DNA of 64,000 nt, taken from NCBI GenBank assembly GCA_035462025.1, contig DATHUR010000089.1, positions 20,786 through 84,785 of the forward strand, written 5' to 3'. Every line of letters starts with the position of its first letter. Within the stretch, counting starts at the first letter, position 1. Origin of the DNA: Egicoccus sp035462025. GTDB taxonomy: Bacteria > Actinomycetota > Nitriliruptoria > Nitriliruptorales > Nitriliruptoraceae. The notes below the pieces were generated by a model that saw nothing but the letters and a program-made list of their open reading frames with translations, was not told the origin of the DNA and did not search any database. Position numbers and translations under genes: made by a program. Shown piece by piece: positions 8,509 through 16,620 of the stretch.

Positions 8509-8709
8509 ATGATCATCAAGCTTCGCGAGATCTTCAGCCGCATCAACCGCGACCAGCTCGGTGCCCTGTCGGCCGAGTACGTGGCCGTCATCATCGTCGT
8601 CGGACTCATCGTGACCGCGCTCATCCAGGCGGGCATCGACACCAAGGTCGGCGAGTGCGCCGGCAAGGCCGTCGACTCGGTGTTCAAGCAGCAGGAGGCC
8701 GGCTGCTGA
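8509..8709 (+). CDS. flp: Flp-type major pilin
   Basis: A 66-residue prepilin with a 17-residue basic leader, processing site after Gly18 and Glu23 at +5, followed by a hydrophobic helix of about 20 residues. A short C-terminal region has two cysteines (CAGKAVDSVFKQQEAGC) that could form a disulfide loop. Flp pilins are the structural subunit of Tad pili, cut by TadV and polymerised by the CpaF/TadB/TadC machine encoded at 432-3621. ATG 8509 is preceded by GGGGG-rich sequence. A strong hairpin immediately downstream would end or attenuate the transcript, as expected for an abundant pilin mRNA. Confidence 0.88.
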   Translation: MIIKLREIFSRINRDQLGALSAEYVAVIIVVGLIVTALIQAGIDTKVGECAGKAVDSVFKQQEAGC

Positions 8710-8729
8710 GCCGCCCCACCCCGCACATT

Positions 8730-8769
8730 CCCGGTGAGCCGGGCCGCTCGAGCGGTCCGGCTCACCGGG
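8730..8769 (+). terminator. Long palindromic hairpin after the Flp pilin gene
   Basis: Two 20-nt arms form a near-perfect palindrome with one G-T pair. The outer arms are CCCGGTGAGCCGG and CCGGCTCACCGGG, and the centre is CCGCTCGAGCGG. It lies 20 nt after the pilin stop and 22 nt before the lipoprotein start. It could terminate most pilin transcripts while letting some read through. Confidence 0.65.
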
Positions 8770-8791
8770 GTTGACCCACGAGAGGAACGTC

Positions 8792-9820
8792 GTGAGACCG
8801 ACCCGCGGAACGAGGTGGATCGCCGCCTGCGCGGCCGGCGGTGTCCTGGTAGCCGGTTGCAGTTCGACACCGGACGCGGCCGAGCAGGACGGCGCCACCG
8901 CGTCGGCGACATCCGCGCCGGCGGCCGACGAGACATCGACGCAGCCGGGCGGTCGGCTCGTGTTCACCGCCTGGGAGGAGCGCCATCCGGGCGGCCTGGT
9001 CGTCGGCCTGCGCTCGATCGAGGTCGACGAGCACGGCAACGTCGCGATCGAGTTCGAGGCGACCTCGATCGAGGCCCGCGTCGGCCTCGCCGAGACGCAC
9101 ACCTTCCTCGAGGACGACCTCGGCAACCAGTACGAACTTCTACCACCGGCGAGTCCCGACGAGAACCTGCCGCTCGAACCGGACCAGCGTGTGCTGGCCA
9201 GGCTGTCGTTCCAGGGTCCCATCGCGCCGGATGCGACGCGGGTCATGCTCGCCTTCAACGGCACCAACGGCGAACCCCGCGAGAAGGACGAGGGTCCTCC
9301 CCGCGGGGTCATCCCCGGTCTCGTCATCCGCGACATCCCGCTGCCGGGCGTTGGGCTCGACGCCGAGGCCGTCGGCACCGGTCCCGATCGCGACAGCGTG
9401 ACCGAGTCGACGGCGATCGACATCGAACTGACGGGCGAGTCCGAGGGCGTCACCGCGACCGCGACCCGTGTCGAGACCGACGGCAGCATCGTCTACGTCG
9501 ACGTCAGCGTCGAGGTCCCCGCAGACCACGAGCGTCCCGTCCGGATCAACTCGGCCCACCCACGGCTCGAGGACTCGACGGGCTCGCACTCCCTCGCCGA
9601 GAACATCCAGGTCGCGAACGAGGACCTCGTCAACGTCGACATGGAACCGGGCGCCACGGCCCGGATCCGGGTCGCGTTCCGCCACCCCTTCGCCGATGAC
9701 GCCACCCACTTCGACCTCCGATTCAACCGCGCGCCGAGCACGCCGGCCCTTCCGGAGATCCTGATCGAGGACCTCCCGATCCCGGGTCGCGAGCTCACCG
9801 ACACGGCAGGTGACGAATGA
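8792..9820 (+). CDS. Two-repeat lipoprotein downstream of the pilin
   Basis: A 342-residue lipoprotein (lipobox VAGC at about 23-26) with two copies of one domain. Each has a beta-rich core ending in a similar segment: IPGLVIRDIPLPG near residue 185 and LPEILIEDLPIPG near 330. The repeats resemble no family I can name with confidence; DUF4352-like immunoglobulin folds are possible. GTG 8792 follows GAGAGGA at a good distance, whereas the earlier TTG 8771 has no site and lies next to the hairpin. The stop overlaps the next gene by ATGA. Confidence 0.75.
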   Translation: MRPTRGTRWIAACAAGGVLVAGCSSTPDAAEQDGATASATSAPAADETSTQPGGRLVFTAWEERHPGGLVVGLRSIEVDEHGNVAIEFEATSIEARVGLAETHTFLEDDLGNQYELLPPASPDENLPLEPDQRVLARLSFQGPIAPDATRVMLAFNGTNGEPREKDEGPPRGVIPGLVIRDIPLPGVGLDAEAVGTGPDRDSVTESTAIDIELTGESEGVTATATRVETDGSIVYVDVSVEVPADHERPVRINSAHPRLEDSTGSHSLAENIQVANEDLVNVDMEPGATARIRVAFRHPFADDATHFDLRFNRAPSTPALPEILIEDLPIPGRELTDTAGDE

Positions 9821-10467
9821 CACGCCCCGAGTTCCGCGCCGCACGCAGCGCCGTCGTGGTCCTGGCGATCGTGCTCGCCGCCTGCAGCGGTGGGGAGCCG
9901 CAGGACGAACCGCAGGTGGACCCGACCGACGCCTCGGAGGAAGCCGTGGCGGAAGACGTCGGCGAGCAACGCGAGGCCGTCCCGGCCGAAGCGTCGACGT
10001 GGACCATCGAAGCCCTCGACGCGCCGCAGAGCACGGCCGAGGTGCGCGTCGCCGAGATCATCGTCGAGTTCGACGGGCGCGTCACGGCCGAGGGCACCGT
10101 GCTGACCCTCGAGGAACCGATCCTGTTCGACTTCGACTCCGACCAGTTGCGCGACGGCGCACGCGAACCACTCGACGACATCGCCGAGGTCCTGGCCTTC
10201 TACCCCGACGCCCCGGTCCAGGTCATCGGGCACACCGACGACCAAGGCAGCGCGGACTACAACCTCGACCTGTCCCAGCGACGGGCCGACGTCGTGGCCG
10301 ACGCACTCCGCGAGCGTGGCATCCCCGTCGATCGGCTGACCGCCGAGGGCCGGGGGCTGACCGAACCGGTGGCGCCGAACGACAGCGACGAGGGCCGGGC
10401 ACAGAACCGCCGGGTCGAGGTGCTGATCGTCGGCGTGGAACCGCCCGAGAGCGGCGGGACGGGCTGA
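9817..10467 (+). CDS. OmpA-domain lipoprotein
   Basis: A 216-residue lipoprotein with lipobox LAAC at about 20-23, an acidic linker (25-55), a short beta region (60-100) and a C-terminal OmpA/MotB peptidoglycan-binding domain (about 100-210). Typical motifs are present: LFDFDSDQL, GHTDDQGSADYN and RRADVVADALRERGI. It should tie the outer membrane leaflet to cell-wall peptidoglycan; in Tad loci such proteins may anchor the pilus machine. The start overlaps the preceding lipoprotein stop. OmpA domains are less common in monoderm actinobacteria, though they do occur there. Confidence 0.85.
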   Translation: MTRPEFRAARSAVVVLAIVLAACSGGEPQDEPQVDPTDASEEAVAEDVGEQREAVPAEASTWTIEALDAPQSTAEVRVAEIIVEFDGRVTAEGTVLTLEEPILFDFDSDQLRDGAREPLDDIAEVLAFYPDAPVQVIGHTDDQGSADYNLDLSQRRADVVADALRERGIPVDRLTAEGRGLTEPVAPNDSDEGRAQNRRVEVLIVGVEPPESGGTG

Positions 10468-10500
10468 GCCTGTCGGGCCCGCGCCCCTCGTCCGGCGATT

Positions 10501-10545
10501 GGGGCCTGGGGGCCCATGCGCGGCACCGCACCGCCGGCCCATACT
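10501..10545 (+). promoter_or_regulatory. GGGGCCC box and possible promoter of the TadG-like gene
   Basis: GGGGCCTGGGGGCCCATGCG (10501-10520) repeats the box found upstream of the Flp pilin. A possible -10 (CATACT) lies at 10540-10545, about 20 nt after the TGCG. The shared geometry suggests one regulator controls both units. Confidence 0.4.
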
Positions 10546-10581
10546 CGATCGTTGTAGGTAGGGACAGGGGAGACACCGGGG

Positions 10582-11319
10582 ATGGCCAACGGCGAGCGAC
10601 CGGACGACGAGGCGGGCGGCATCGCGCCCGCCTACCTGCTCATGATGGTCGCCATGGCGCTCGGGCTGCTGGTGTTCCTCCAGGTCGGGCACGCGACGGT
10701 GCTCGGCACCGAGGCCCGCAACGCCGCCGACGCGGCCGCGCTCGCCGGGGCGCGCAGCCTGCGTGACCAACTACTGGCCACGCCCGGTTGGGGCCTGCCT
10801 GCGGGTCTCAACGGCTTCGCCGTGCGATCGGCGGCGGTCGACTACGCCAACCGCAACGGCGCGACCCTGGTCGACTTCGACAGTTCCCTGGCCACCTGCC
10901 GCGTACGCGCCGAGGTCCGCGGACGCACCGGACCGCTCGAGGGGCCGGTCGAGGGCATCCAGAACCAGCGGCCCGAGTCGGAAGCCGCGGCCGAGGTCAC
11001 CCTGCCGCCGCTCGGGGCATACGGCCTCGAGTACCGCTGCCAGAGTGGCCTCGGCATCGTCGACCTCGGCCTCGTCGAGAGCCTGGTCCCGCGACCCCCG
11101 ATCGACCTCGACGACTTCGAACTCGACCCGCCCGACCCCGACGAGTTCGACGATCCAGAGGACTTCGCGGACGCCGTCGAGGACTTCGAGGAAGCCCGCG
11201 ACGCGTGGCTGGAGTCGGTCGAGTCGGCCGCGCTCGACGCCTGGCGCGACACCGTCGCCGACCACGCGTTCGGGATGCTCCGGGACGGCGCCGAGATCCG
11301 CCTCGTCCCCACCGGCTGA
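10582..11319 (+). CDS. TadG/Rv3656-like pilus-associated membrane protein
   Basis: A 245-residue protein with an N-terminal helix (about 17-40) followed by the NAADAAALAGARSL motif typical of TadE/TadG-like Flp assembly proteins. The rest is extracytoplasmic, with a strongly acidic Asp/Glu/Pro segment at about 175-215 and a C-terminal tail. No VWA domain is present, unlike full TadG proteins. ATG 10582 follows an AGGGGAG-type site. It likely acts as a periplasmic accessory of the pilus machine, and it shares an upstream box with the Flp pilin. Confidence 0.75.
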   Translation: MANGERPDDEAGGIAPAYLLMMVAMALGLLVFLQVGHATVLGTEARNAADAAALAGARSLRDQLLATPGWGLPAGLNGFAVRSAAVDYANRNGATLVDFDSSLATCRVRAEVRGRTGPLEGPVEGIQNQRPESEAAAEVTLPPLGAYGLEYRCQSGLGIVDLGLVESLVPRPPIDLDDFELDPPDPDEFDDPEDFADAVEDFEEARDAWLESVESAALDAWRDTVADHAFGMLRDGAEIRLVPTG

Positions 11320-11424
11320 ATCGGCACGACGCCACGACGACGCCGGTGCGGGCGTTCGGTCGGCCCCCGCGGCACGACGCGGCGCTACCGTCGACGTCCG
11401 AGAACCCAGCCGCCGGAGGATGCC

Positions 11425-11652
11425 GTGGACCCCAAGATGATCATCGCCGCCGTCCCCTGGCTGCGCCGGGCGTGGAAGCTGCTGCCCATGCCGCTGCGAC
11501 TGCCGGTGTTCGGCGTCGCGGCGGCCGTCGGGCTCTACTTCGCGATCACCGGACGGGACGAGTTGCAGCACGCCATCCGTGAGATGCGCGAGGGCGGAGG
11601 TCCCCAGACGATCGACCAGCGGAGCGGAGCACAGCGCAGCGGCACCCGCTGA
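11425..11652 (+). CDS. Small membrane protein, unknown
   Basis: A 75-residue protein starting at GTG, with GGAGGA immediately upstream. It has a basic amphipathic start, one hydrophobic helix (about 27-45) and a polar tail rich in Arg, Gly and Gln. No family is recognised. A clear terminator follows, so it closes the pilus-region transcript. Confidence 0.55.
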   Translation: MDPKMIIAAVPWLRRAWKLLPMPLRLPVFGVAAAVGLYFAITGRDELQHAIREMREGGGPQTIDQRSGAQRSGTR

Positions 11653-11670
11653 TTCGTCAGCGCGCACGAG

Positions 11671-11698
11671 CAGGGCCACCCGTCGCCGGGTGGCCCTG
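11671..11698 (+). terminator. Rho-independent-type hairpin
   Basis: CAGGGCCACCCG (11671-11682) pairs perfectly with CGGGTGGCCCTG (11687-11698) around TCGC, followed by TT. It ends the plus-strand transcript ahead of the convergent csbD gene. Confidence 0.75.
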
Positions 11699-11762
11699 TT
11701 CGTGTACCGATGGTGTGCGAGCGAGGAGGCAGGCAGCACGACCGGCGAGTCTGGTGGCCGCG

Positions 11763-11969
11763 TCAGTCGCGGCGGATCTGTTCGGCCTTGGCGTCGGCAG
11801 CGTCGGCGCGCTTCTCGGCCGCCTCCTGCTCGAGACGCTCGGCCTCGTTCTGCTTCTGCGCGCTCTTCTGCTGGGCTTCGCCCTCGCGCTCGAGGTTGTC
11901 GTCACCGACGGCACGGCCGGCGGTCTCCTTGGCGACGCCCTTGACCTTGTCGCCGAGTGAGTCGCTCAT
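11763..11969 (-). CDS. CsbD-family stress protein
   Basis: A 68-residue hydrophilic protein with the CsbD pattern near its N-terminus (DKVKGVAKETAGRAVGDDNLEREGE), followed by a charged coiled-coil-like tail (QNEAERLEQEAAEKRADAADAKAEQ). CsbD proteins are small, abundant and induced by general stress; their biochemical role is unclear. A good AGGAG site precedes ATG 11969 on the minus strand. It is monocistronic and transcribed away from the flavin-reductase-like gene. Confidence 0.85.
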   Translation of the reverse strand: MSDSLGDKVKGVAKETAGRAVGDDNLEREGEAQQKSAQKQNEAERLEQEAAEKRADAADAKAEQIRRD

Positions 11970-12251
11970 GGTGCTCTCCTTGGTGGCGATGATGGTGGCG
12001 GGTCACCGACCGGGACTCGGTCCGTACCGTTGCTGGTTCGGACCGCCCCCCGCGGGAGCCCGGCGCGATGTCGCTGCCGACTCAACCGCACCGGAGGCGA
12101 CACGGCCACACCTGCGCTCCGGCCGTTCGGCGGTCCCGCCCGGCCTTCCCGGTCGTGCGTCCAGGTCGTCCTGTACCGACGGGCCCCGTCGTCCGGCCGC
12201 CACGCGGCGCATGGCAGCATGCAGCGCACACGACGCCATCGGAGCGCACCC

Positions 12252-12926
12252 ATGACCAGCAGCCACCCCGCGCCCCCGCACGACCTCGGCGACGAACTCG
12301 AGGTCGACCCGCGTGACTGGTCCCCGCGGGACGTCTACCGCCTGATGACCGCCCTGGTCGTCCCCCGCCCGATCGCGTGGGTCTCGACCTACGGTGAAGA
12401 CGGCGTGCGCAACGTGGCTCCCCACAGCTACTTCAACGTCGTCGCGCACGATCCCCCGCACGTTGTGTTCTCCTCGGCGAGCGAGAAGGACACGTTGCGC
12501 AACGTCCGCGCCCGCGGGGCGTTCGTCGTCAACGTCGTGACGATGGACCTCGTCGCGGCCATGAACGTCACCGCCGCGGACTTCCCGCCCGACGAGGACG
12601 AGTTCGCCTGGGCCGGGCTCGAGGCGGCGGCGGCCGTCGCCGTCGATGCGCCCCGGGTAGCCGGGGCGCGGGCCCATCTCGAGTGCCGATTCGTCCAGGA
12701 GGTCACGGCCGGTAACGGCACGATCGTGGTCGGCGAGGTGGTCCACGTCCACGTCGACCCGTCCGTGTGGCGCGACGGCCGCGTGGACCCCGAACTGCTG
12801 GATCCGGTCGGTCGCCTGGCGGGCACCGGCTATGCCGGCCTCGGCGCGGTGTTCCATCTCGAGCGCCCGACCTGGCGGGACCTCTCGGCGCAGGGTCGCC
12901 CGCGAGCAGCGCCGCAACGTCCCTAG
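12252..12926 (+). CDS. Flavin reductase-like FMN-binding protein
   Basis: A 224-residue protein of the flavin reductase-like/DIM6-NTAB split-barrel group. The N-terminal half carries PRPIAWVSTYGEDGVRNVAPHSYF and VVFSSASEKDTLRN, which form the FMN site in relatives; the C-terminal part completes the beta barrel (GEVVHVHVDP). It may reduce or carry flavin, but the substrate cannot be told from sequence. ATG 12252 is favoured because the longer open frame upstream lacks homology. The TAG stop shares a CTAG with the convergent gene. Confidence 0.82.
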   Translation: MTSSHPAPPHDLGDELEVDPRDWSPRDVYRLMTALVVPRPIAWVSTYGEDGVRNVAPHSYFNVVAHDPPHVVFSSASEKDTLRNVRARGAFVVNVVTMDLVAAMNVTAADFPPDEDEFAWAGLEAAAAVAVDAPRVAGARAHLECRFVQEVTAGNGTIVVGEVVHVHVDPSVWRDGRVDPELLDPVGRLAGTGYAGLGAVFHLERPTWRDLSAQGRPRAAPQRP

Positions 12927-13564
12927 TCGTCCGGCGCGTCGTCGCCGTCTGCGCCCTCGGCCCACTCGGACCAGCGGGCACCCTCCTCGAGATCGTCGTC
13001 GGGCGCCTCGCCGACCACCTGCTCGATCAGGGCCGTGTCGTCGCTGAACTCGACCACGCCGACGCGGCCCTCGCGCACGTCGTCGACGTGGACGACCGCC
13101 AGCCTCCACCAGGTCGTGCCGTCGTGCTCCCACAGCACACCGACGTCGATGTCGTCGACCGCGCCCCGGGTCAGACATGCGCTGGGCCGACGGGTCCACA
13201 GGTCCTCGAGCGCGGCCGGCAGGTTCTCGCGGTCGCCGCCGAGCAGGCCGGGTGCCTCGCCGTCGGCCGCGACGACATCGAGCAGCGCCTCGAGGTCGCG
13301 GGCGTTGAACGCCTCGGCGAGCGCATCGAGCGCCTCGGCCGCGTCGTCGTCGCGTACGCCCACCTCGAGGTCGTCCTCGGGCAGGTCGCCGTCGGGGTCG
13401 TCGAGGTGGAACCCGTAGTCGTCGGCAGCGACACTGCCCGGTTCCGGCGTGTCGGGTTCTTCGCTCCCGCGGGCACCGTCGATGCGGTCCAGCTTGGCCT
13501 CGGCTCCCGCCGTCAATCGGTCGACCTCGGACACGAGCGGATCCTTTGCGTCGGCTGCCGGCAT
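12923..13564 (-). CDS. SnoaL/NTF2-like acidic protein
   Basis: About 213 residues, very acidic throughout. The central part (DALAEAFNARDLEALLDVVAADGEAPGL) matches the start of SnoaL-like/NTF2 folds. The N-terminus is a polar linker and the last 25 residues are nearly all acidic or small. An ATG at 13615 would add 17 residues; neither start has a strong ribosome-binding site, and 13564 is chosen because the extra segment looks unstructured. It overlaps the convergent flavin-reductase-like gene by four bases. Function unknown. Confidence 0.6.
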   Translation of the reverse strand: MPAADAKDPLVSEVDRLTAGAEAKLDRIDGARGSEEPDTPEPGSVAADDYGFHLDDPDGDLPEDDLEVGVRDDDAAEALDALAEAFNARDLEALLDVVAADGEAPGLLGGDRENLPAALEDLWTRRPSACLTRGAVDDIDVGVLWEHDGTTWWRLAVVHVDDVREGRVGVVEFSDDTALIEQVVGEAPDDDLEEGARWSEWAEGADGDDAPDD

Positions 13565-13620
13565 CACTCTGCCGCCTGCCGCGTCCTGCGACAAGAGGCC
13601 CCTGGCCCCCTCCATCCTGA

Positions 13621-13694
13621 CCGACCGAACCGGCCCCTCCCTGGCCGACCGAACCGGGGGGGACAGGTCGACCGAACCGGGGGGACAGGTCGAC
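13621..13694. repeat. Tandem repeats of CGACCGAACCGG with about 24-bp period
   Basis: CGACCGAACCGG occurs near 13622, 13646 and 13669. The last two copies extend to GACCGAACCGGGGGGACAGG-like units differing by one G. The array lies between the SnoaL-like gene and the acyl-CoA synthetase gene, about 170 bp ahead of the latter. The roughly two-helical-turn period is what a cooperative regulator array would show. Confidence 0.5.
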
Positions 13695-13863
13695 GCACGG
13701 CCGTGCGACCGCTTGGCTAGGGGGCGAAGGACCCGGCGGTCGGTGACCGACGCCTCGGTCGGCGGACACCGACACCCGCGTACAACGCTGTCCGACAGGT
13801 CGGCCGCCGGCCGATCATCCTGCCTGCCCGCCCAACGCGAACACCACGAACGAGGCCGTTTCC

Positions 13864-16536
13864 ATGGAGCCGCACGACCACGTACTGCCCGACGGCACGA
13901 CCGTCCGGATCCGCCAGATCACCCCGGACGACAAGGCGTTGCTGCTCGGGATGTGGGCCCGCACGTCGACCGAGTCGCGCCGCGCCCGCTTCATGGGCAC
14001 CTTCAACCTCGACGAGTCGAACGTGGCGCGGTTCACCGACCTCGACCCGAAGATGCAGTACGCGCTCGTCGCGACCCGCGGACGCGGCGACAACCAGCAG
14101 ATGATCGGCGTCGCCCGCTACGAGCGCGACCCGGACCGGATGAACTCCGCCGAGTTCGCCGCCCTGATCGAGGACGCCCACCAGGGACGCGGCGTCGGCA
14201 CCGCCCTGGTCCGCGAGCTCGCCCTGGCGGCCGCCGACCACGGCATCACGCACCTGTCGGGCGACATCCTCTCGGACAACACCCGCATGCTCAACCTGGT
14301 GCGCGAACTCGGTCTCGAGTACCAGTCCGACCGTGACTCCGGCGGCGTGGTCCGCAGCGACCTCGAGGTCGCGATCTCGGAGCGCTTCCTCCAGGTCGTC
14401 GACGAGTCGGAACGTGAGGCGGCCGAAGCCGGCCTGCGCCGGTTCTTCCGGCCCGAGAAGGTCGCCGTCGTCGGCGCCTCGCGCAACAAGTCCTCGATCG
14501 GCGGCCTCGTCTTCGACAACATCCTCGAAGGCGGGTTCACCGGCGTGGTCTACCCCGTCAACCCCAACAGTCCCTACGTGCAGGGCGTGGCCGCCTACCC
14601 CAGCCTGAAGGACTGCCCCGAGGTCCCCGACCTGGTCTTCATCTGCGTGCCGTCACGGTTCGTCAACGACCTCATCGACGAGGCCGGCGAGTTGGGCGTC
14701 AAGGCCGTCTGTGTCATCACGGCAGGGTTCTCCGAGGTCGGCGAGGAGGGCGAGCGCCTGCAGGACGACCTGATGGAGCGCGCCCGCGGCTACGGCCTGC
14801 GCATCATCGGCCCCAACTGCATGGGCCTGCTCAACGGCAACGACGACGTCCGCATGAACGGCACGTTCTCGCAGACCTTCCCGCAGGCGGGCCGCGTGTC
14901 GATGTCGTCGCAGTCGGGCGCGCTCGGCCTCGCCGTGCTCGAACACGTCAACGACCTCGGGCTCGGGATCTCGACGTTCGTCTCGGTCGGCAACAAGGCC
15001 GACATCTCCGGCAACGACCTGCTGCAGTACTGGGAGCAGGACCCGGACACCGACGTGATCCTGATGTACCTCGAGTCGTTCGGGAACCCGCGCAAGTTCT
15101 CGCGCATCGCCCGCCGGGTCTCGCGCAAGAAGCCGATCGTGGCGGTGAAGTCGGGCCGCACCAGTGCCGGTGTGCGGGCCGCGTCGAGCCACACGGCGGC
15201 GATCTCGTCGGGCGACACCGCCGTGCAGGCGCTGTTCCGCCAGACCGGCGTGATCCGCACCGACACCCTCGAGGAGATGTTCGACGCCGCGACGTTGCTG
15301 TCGAGCCAGGGGCTGCCGAGCGGCAACAAGGTCGCCATCCTCACCAACGCAGGCGGGCCCGGCATCCTCGCCGCCGACGCGCTCGAGGCCAACGGTCTCG
15401 AGGTCCCGCCCCTGTCCGACCGCACGATCGAGCAGTTGCGCGCGTTCCTGCCACCGGAGGCGGGCGTGGGCAACCCGGTCGACATGATCGCCTCGGCGAC
15501 GCCGGACGCGTACAAGCGCGCCATGGAGATCCTCGGCAACGCCGACGAGATCGACATGGTGTTCGTCATCTTCATCTTCACCGGCACCACCGACACCGGC
15601 GAGGTCGCCCAGGCGCTCATCGACGCCAAGGCCAACCTGCCCGATGGCGTGCCAGTCGTCAGCGTGTTCATGTCCGTGTCCGGCCTGCCGCCGGCACTGG
15701 CCGCGGCCCAGATCCCGTCCTTCCCCTTCCCCGAGGCCGCGGCCCGCGCCATGGGCCGCGTCGCGCAGTACTCGGCGTGGCGCCGCCGCCCGCTCGGCAA
15801 CGTGGTCGAACCCGAAGGGATCGACCGGGACGCCGCGCGCGCGATCGTGGACGAGGCGCTGGCCGGCGCCGACGAGGGCGCCACCTGGCTGCCGTCGGAG
15901 AAGGCCGAGGACCTGCTGCGCGCCTACGGGGTGCCGCTGGCCCGGTCCCGGGTCGTCGGTAGCGCCGACGAGGGCGCGCGGACGCAGGCCGAGTTCGGCA
16001 CCCCGGTCGCCGTCAAGGTCGCCGCGCCGATTCACAAGACCGACGTGGGCGGCATCGAACTCGGACTCGACTCCCCCGAGTCCGTTGCCGACGCGATCGG
16101 ACGCATCCGCCAGTCGCTGATCGACGCCGACCTGGCCGAGCACGCCGACGCGTTCCTGATCCAGGAGATGGTCGGCGACGGCCTCGAGATGGTGGTGGGC
16201 GTGACCCACGACCCCTCGTTCGGGCCGATCGTGATGGCGGGCATGGGCGGCACGCTGGTCGAACTGCTGCGCGACGTCAGCGTCCGGATCACCCCGCTGA
16301 CCGACACGGACGTCGAGGACATGCTCGCCAGCCTGCGCATGGCACCGCTGCTGACCGGCTATCGCGGCGCCCCGCCGGCGGACGTGACCGCACTCAAGGA
16401 TCTGCTGTACCGGATCAACGCCATGGTCGAGGACCTGCCCGAGGTCGCCGAACTCGACCTCAACCCGATCTTCGTCCGTCCCGACGGGCAGGGCGTCGTC
16501 GGCGTGGACGTCCGGCTCAAGCTGCAGGCGAACTGA
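13864..16536 (+). CDS. GNAT plus NDP-forming acyl-CoA synthetase (Pat/AcsA-like protein acetyltransferase)
   Basis: An 890-residue fusion. Residues about 10-170 are a GNAT acetyltransferase domain with the acetyl-CoA motif HQGRGVGTALVRELA. From about 195 follow a CoA-binding Rossmann domain (VAVVGASRNKSSIGG), succinyl-CoA-ligase-like domains and an ATP-grasp domain (about 670-885, with AVKVAAPIHKTDVGG). Relatives of this layout acetylate and silence acetyl-CoA synthetase on lysine. Unlike the decayed synthetase half of E. coli PatZ, the phospho-histidine motif is kept here: SSHTAAISSGD with His443. The ligase half could therefore still interconvert acyl-CoA and acid. ATG 13864 is preceded by 140 bp containing no other gene. 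Confidence 0.9.
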   Translation: MEPHDHVLPDGTTVRIRQITPDDKALLLGMWARTSTESRRARFMGTFNLDESNVARFTDLDPKMQYALVATRGRGDNQQMIGVARYERDPDRMNSAEFAALIEDAHQGRGVGTALVRELALAAADHGITHLSGDILSDNTRMLNLVRELGLEYQSDRDSGGVVRSDLEVAISERFLQVVDESEREAAEAGLRRFFRPEKVAVVGASRNKSSIGGLVFDNILEGGFTGVVYPVNPNSPYVQGVAAYPSLKDCPEVPDLVFICVPSRFVNDLIDEAGELGVKAVCVITAGFSEVGEEGERLQDDLMERARGYGLRIIGPNCMGLLNGNDDVRMNGTFSQTFPQAGRVSMSSQSGALGLAVLEHVNDLGLGISTFVSVGNKADISGNDLLQYWEQDPDTDVILMYLESFGNPRKFSRIARRVSRKKPIVAVKSGRTSAGVRAASSHTAAISSGDTAVQALFRQTGVIRTDTLEEMFDAATLLSSQGLPSGNKVAILTNAGGPGILAADALEANGLEVPPLSDRTIEQLRAFLPPEAGVGNPVDMIASATPDAYKRAMEILGNADEIDMVFVIFIFTGTTDTGEVAQALIDAKANLPDGVPVVSVFMSVSGLPPALAAAQIPSFPFPEAAARAMGRVAQYSAWRRRPLGNVVEPEGIDRDAARAIVDEALAGADEGATWLPSEKAEDLLRAYGVPLARSRVVGSADEGARTQAEFGTPVAVKVAAPIHKTDVGGIELGLDSPESVADAIGRIRQSLIDADLAEHADAFLIQEMVGDGLEMVVGVTHDPSFGPIVMAGMGGTLVELLRDVSVRITPLTDTDVEDMLASLRMAPLLTGYRGAPPADVTALKDLLYRINAMVEDLPEVAELDLNPIFVRPDGQGVVGVDVRLKLQAN

Positions 16537-16568
16537 GCCGGCTCCTCCCCGGCTCGGACCCCCACCCC

Positions 16569-16608
16569 GCTGACGGCGGCGTACCCTCTCGCGGTCGTCG
16601 CCGTCAGC
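16569..16608 (+). terminator. Hairpin between the synthetase and metF
   Basis: GCTGACGGC (16569-16577) pairs with GCCGTCAGC (16600-16608) around a 22-nt loop that could extend the stem. It ends just before the metF ribosome-binding site GGAGG, so it may be a terminator for the upstream gene or a leader element of metF. Confidence 0.45.
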
Positions 16609-16620
16609 GCTGGAGGTCGC

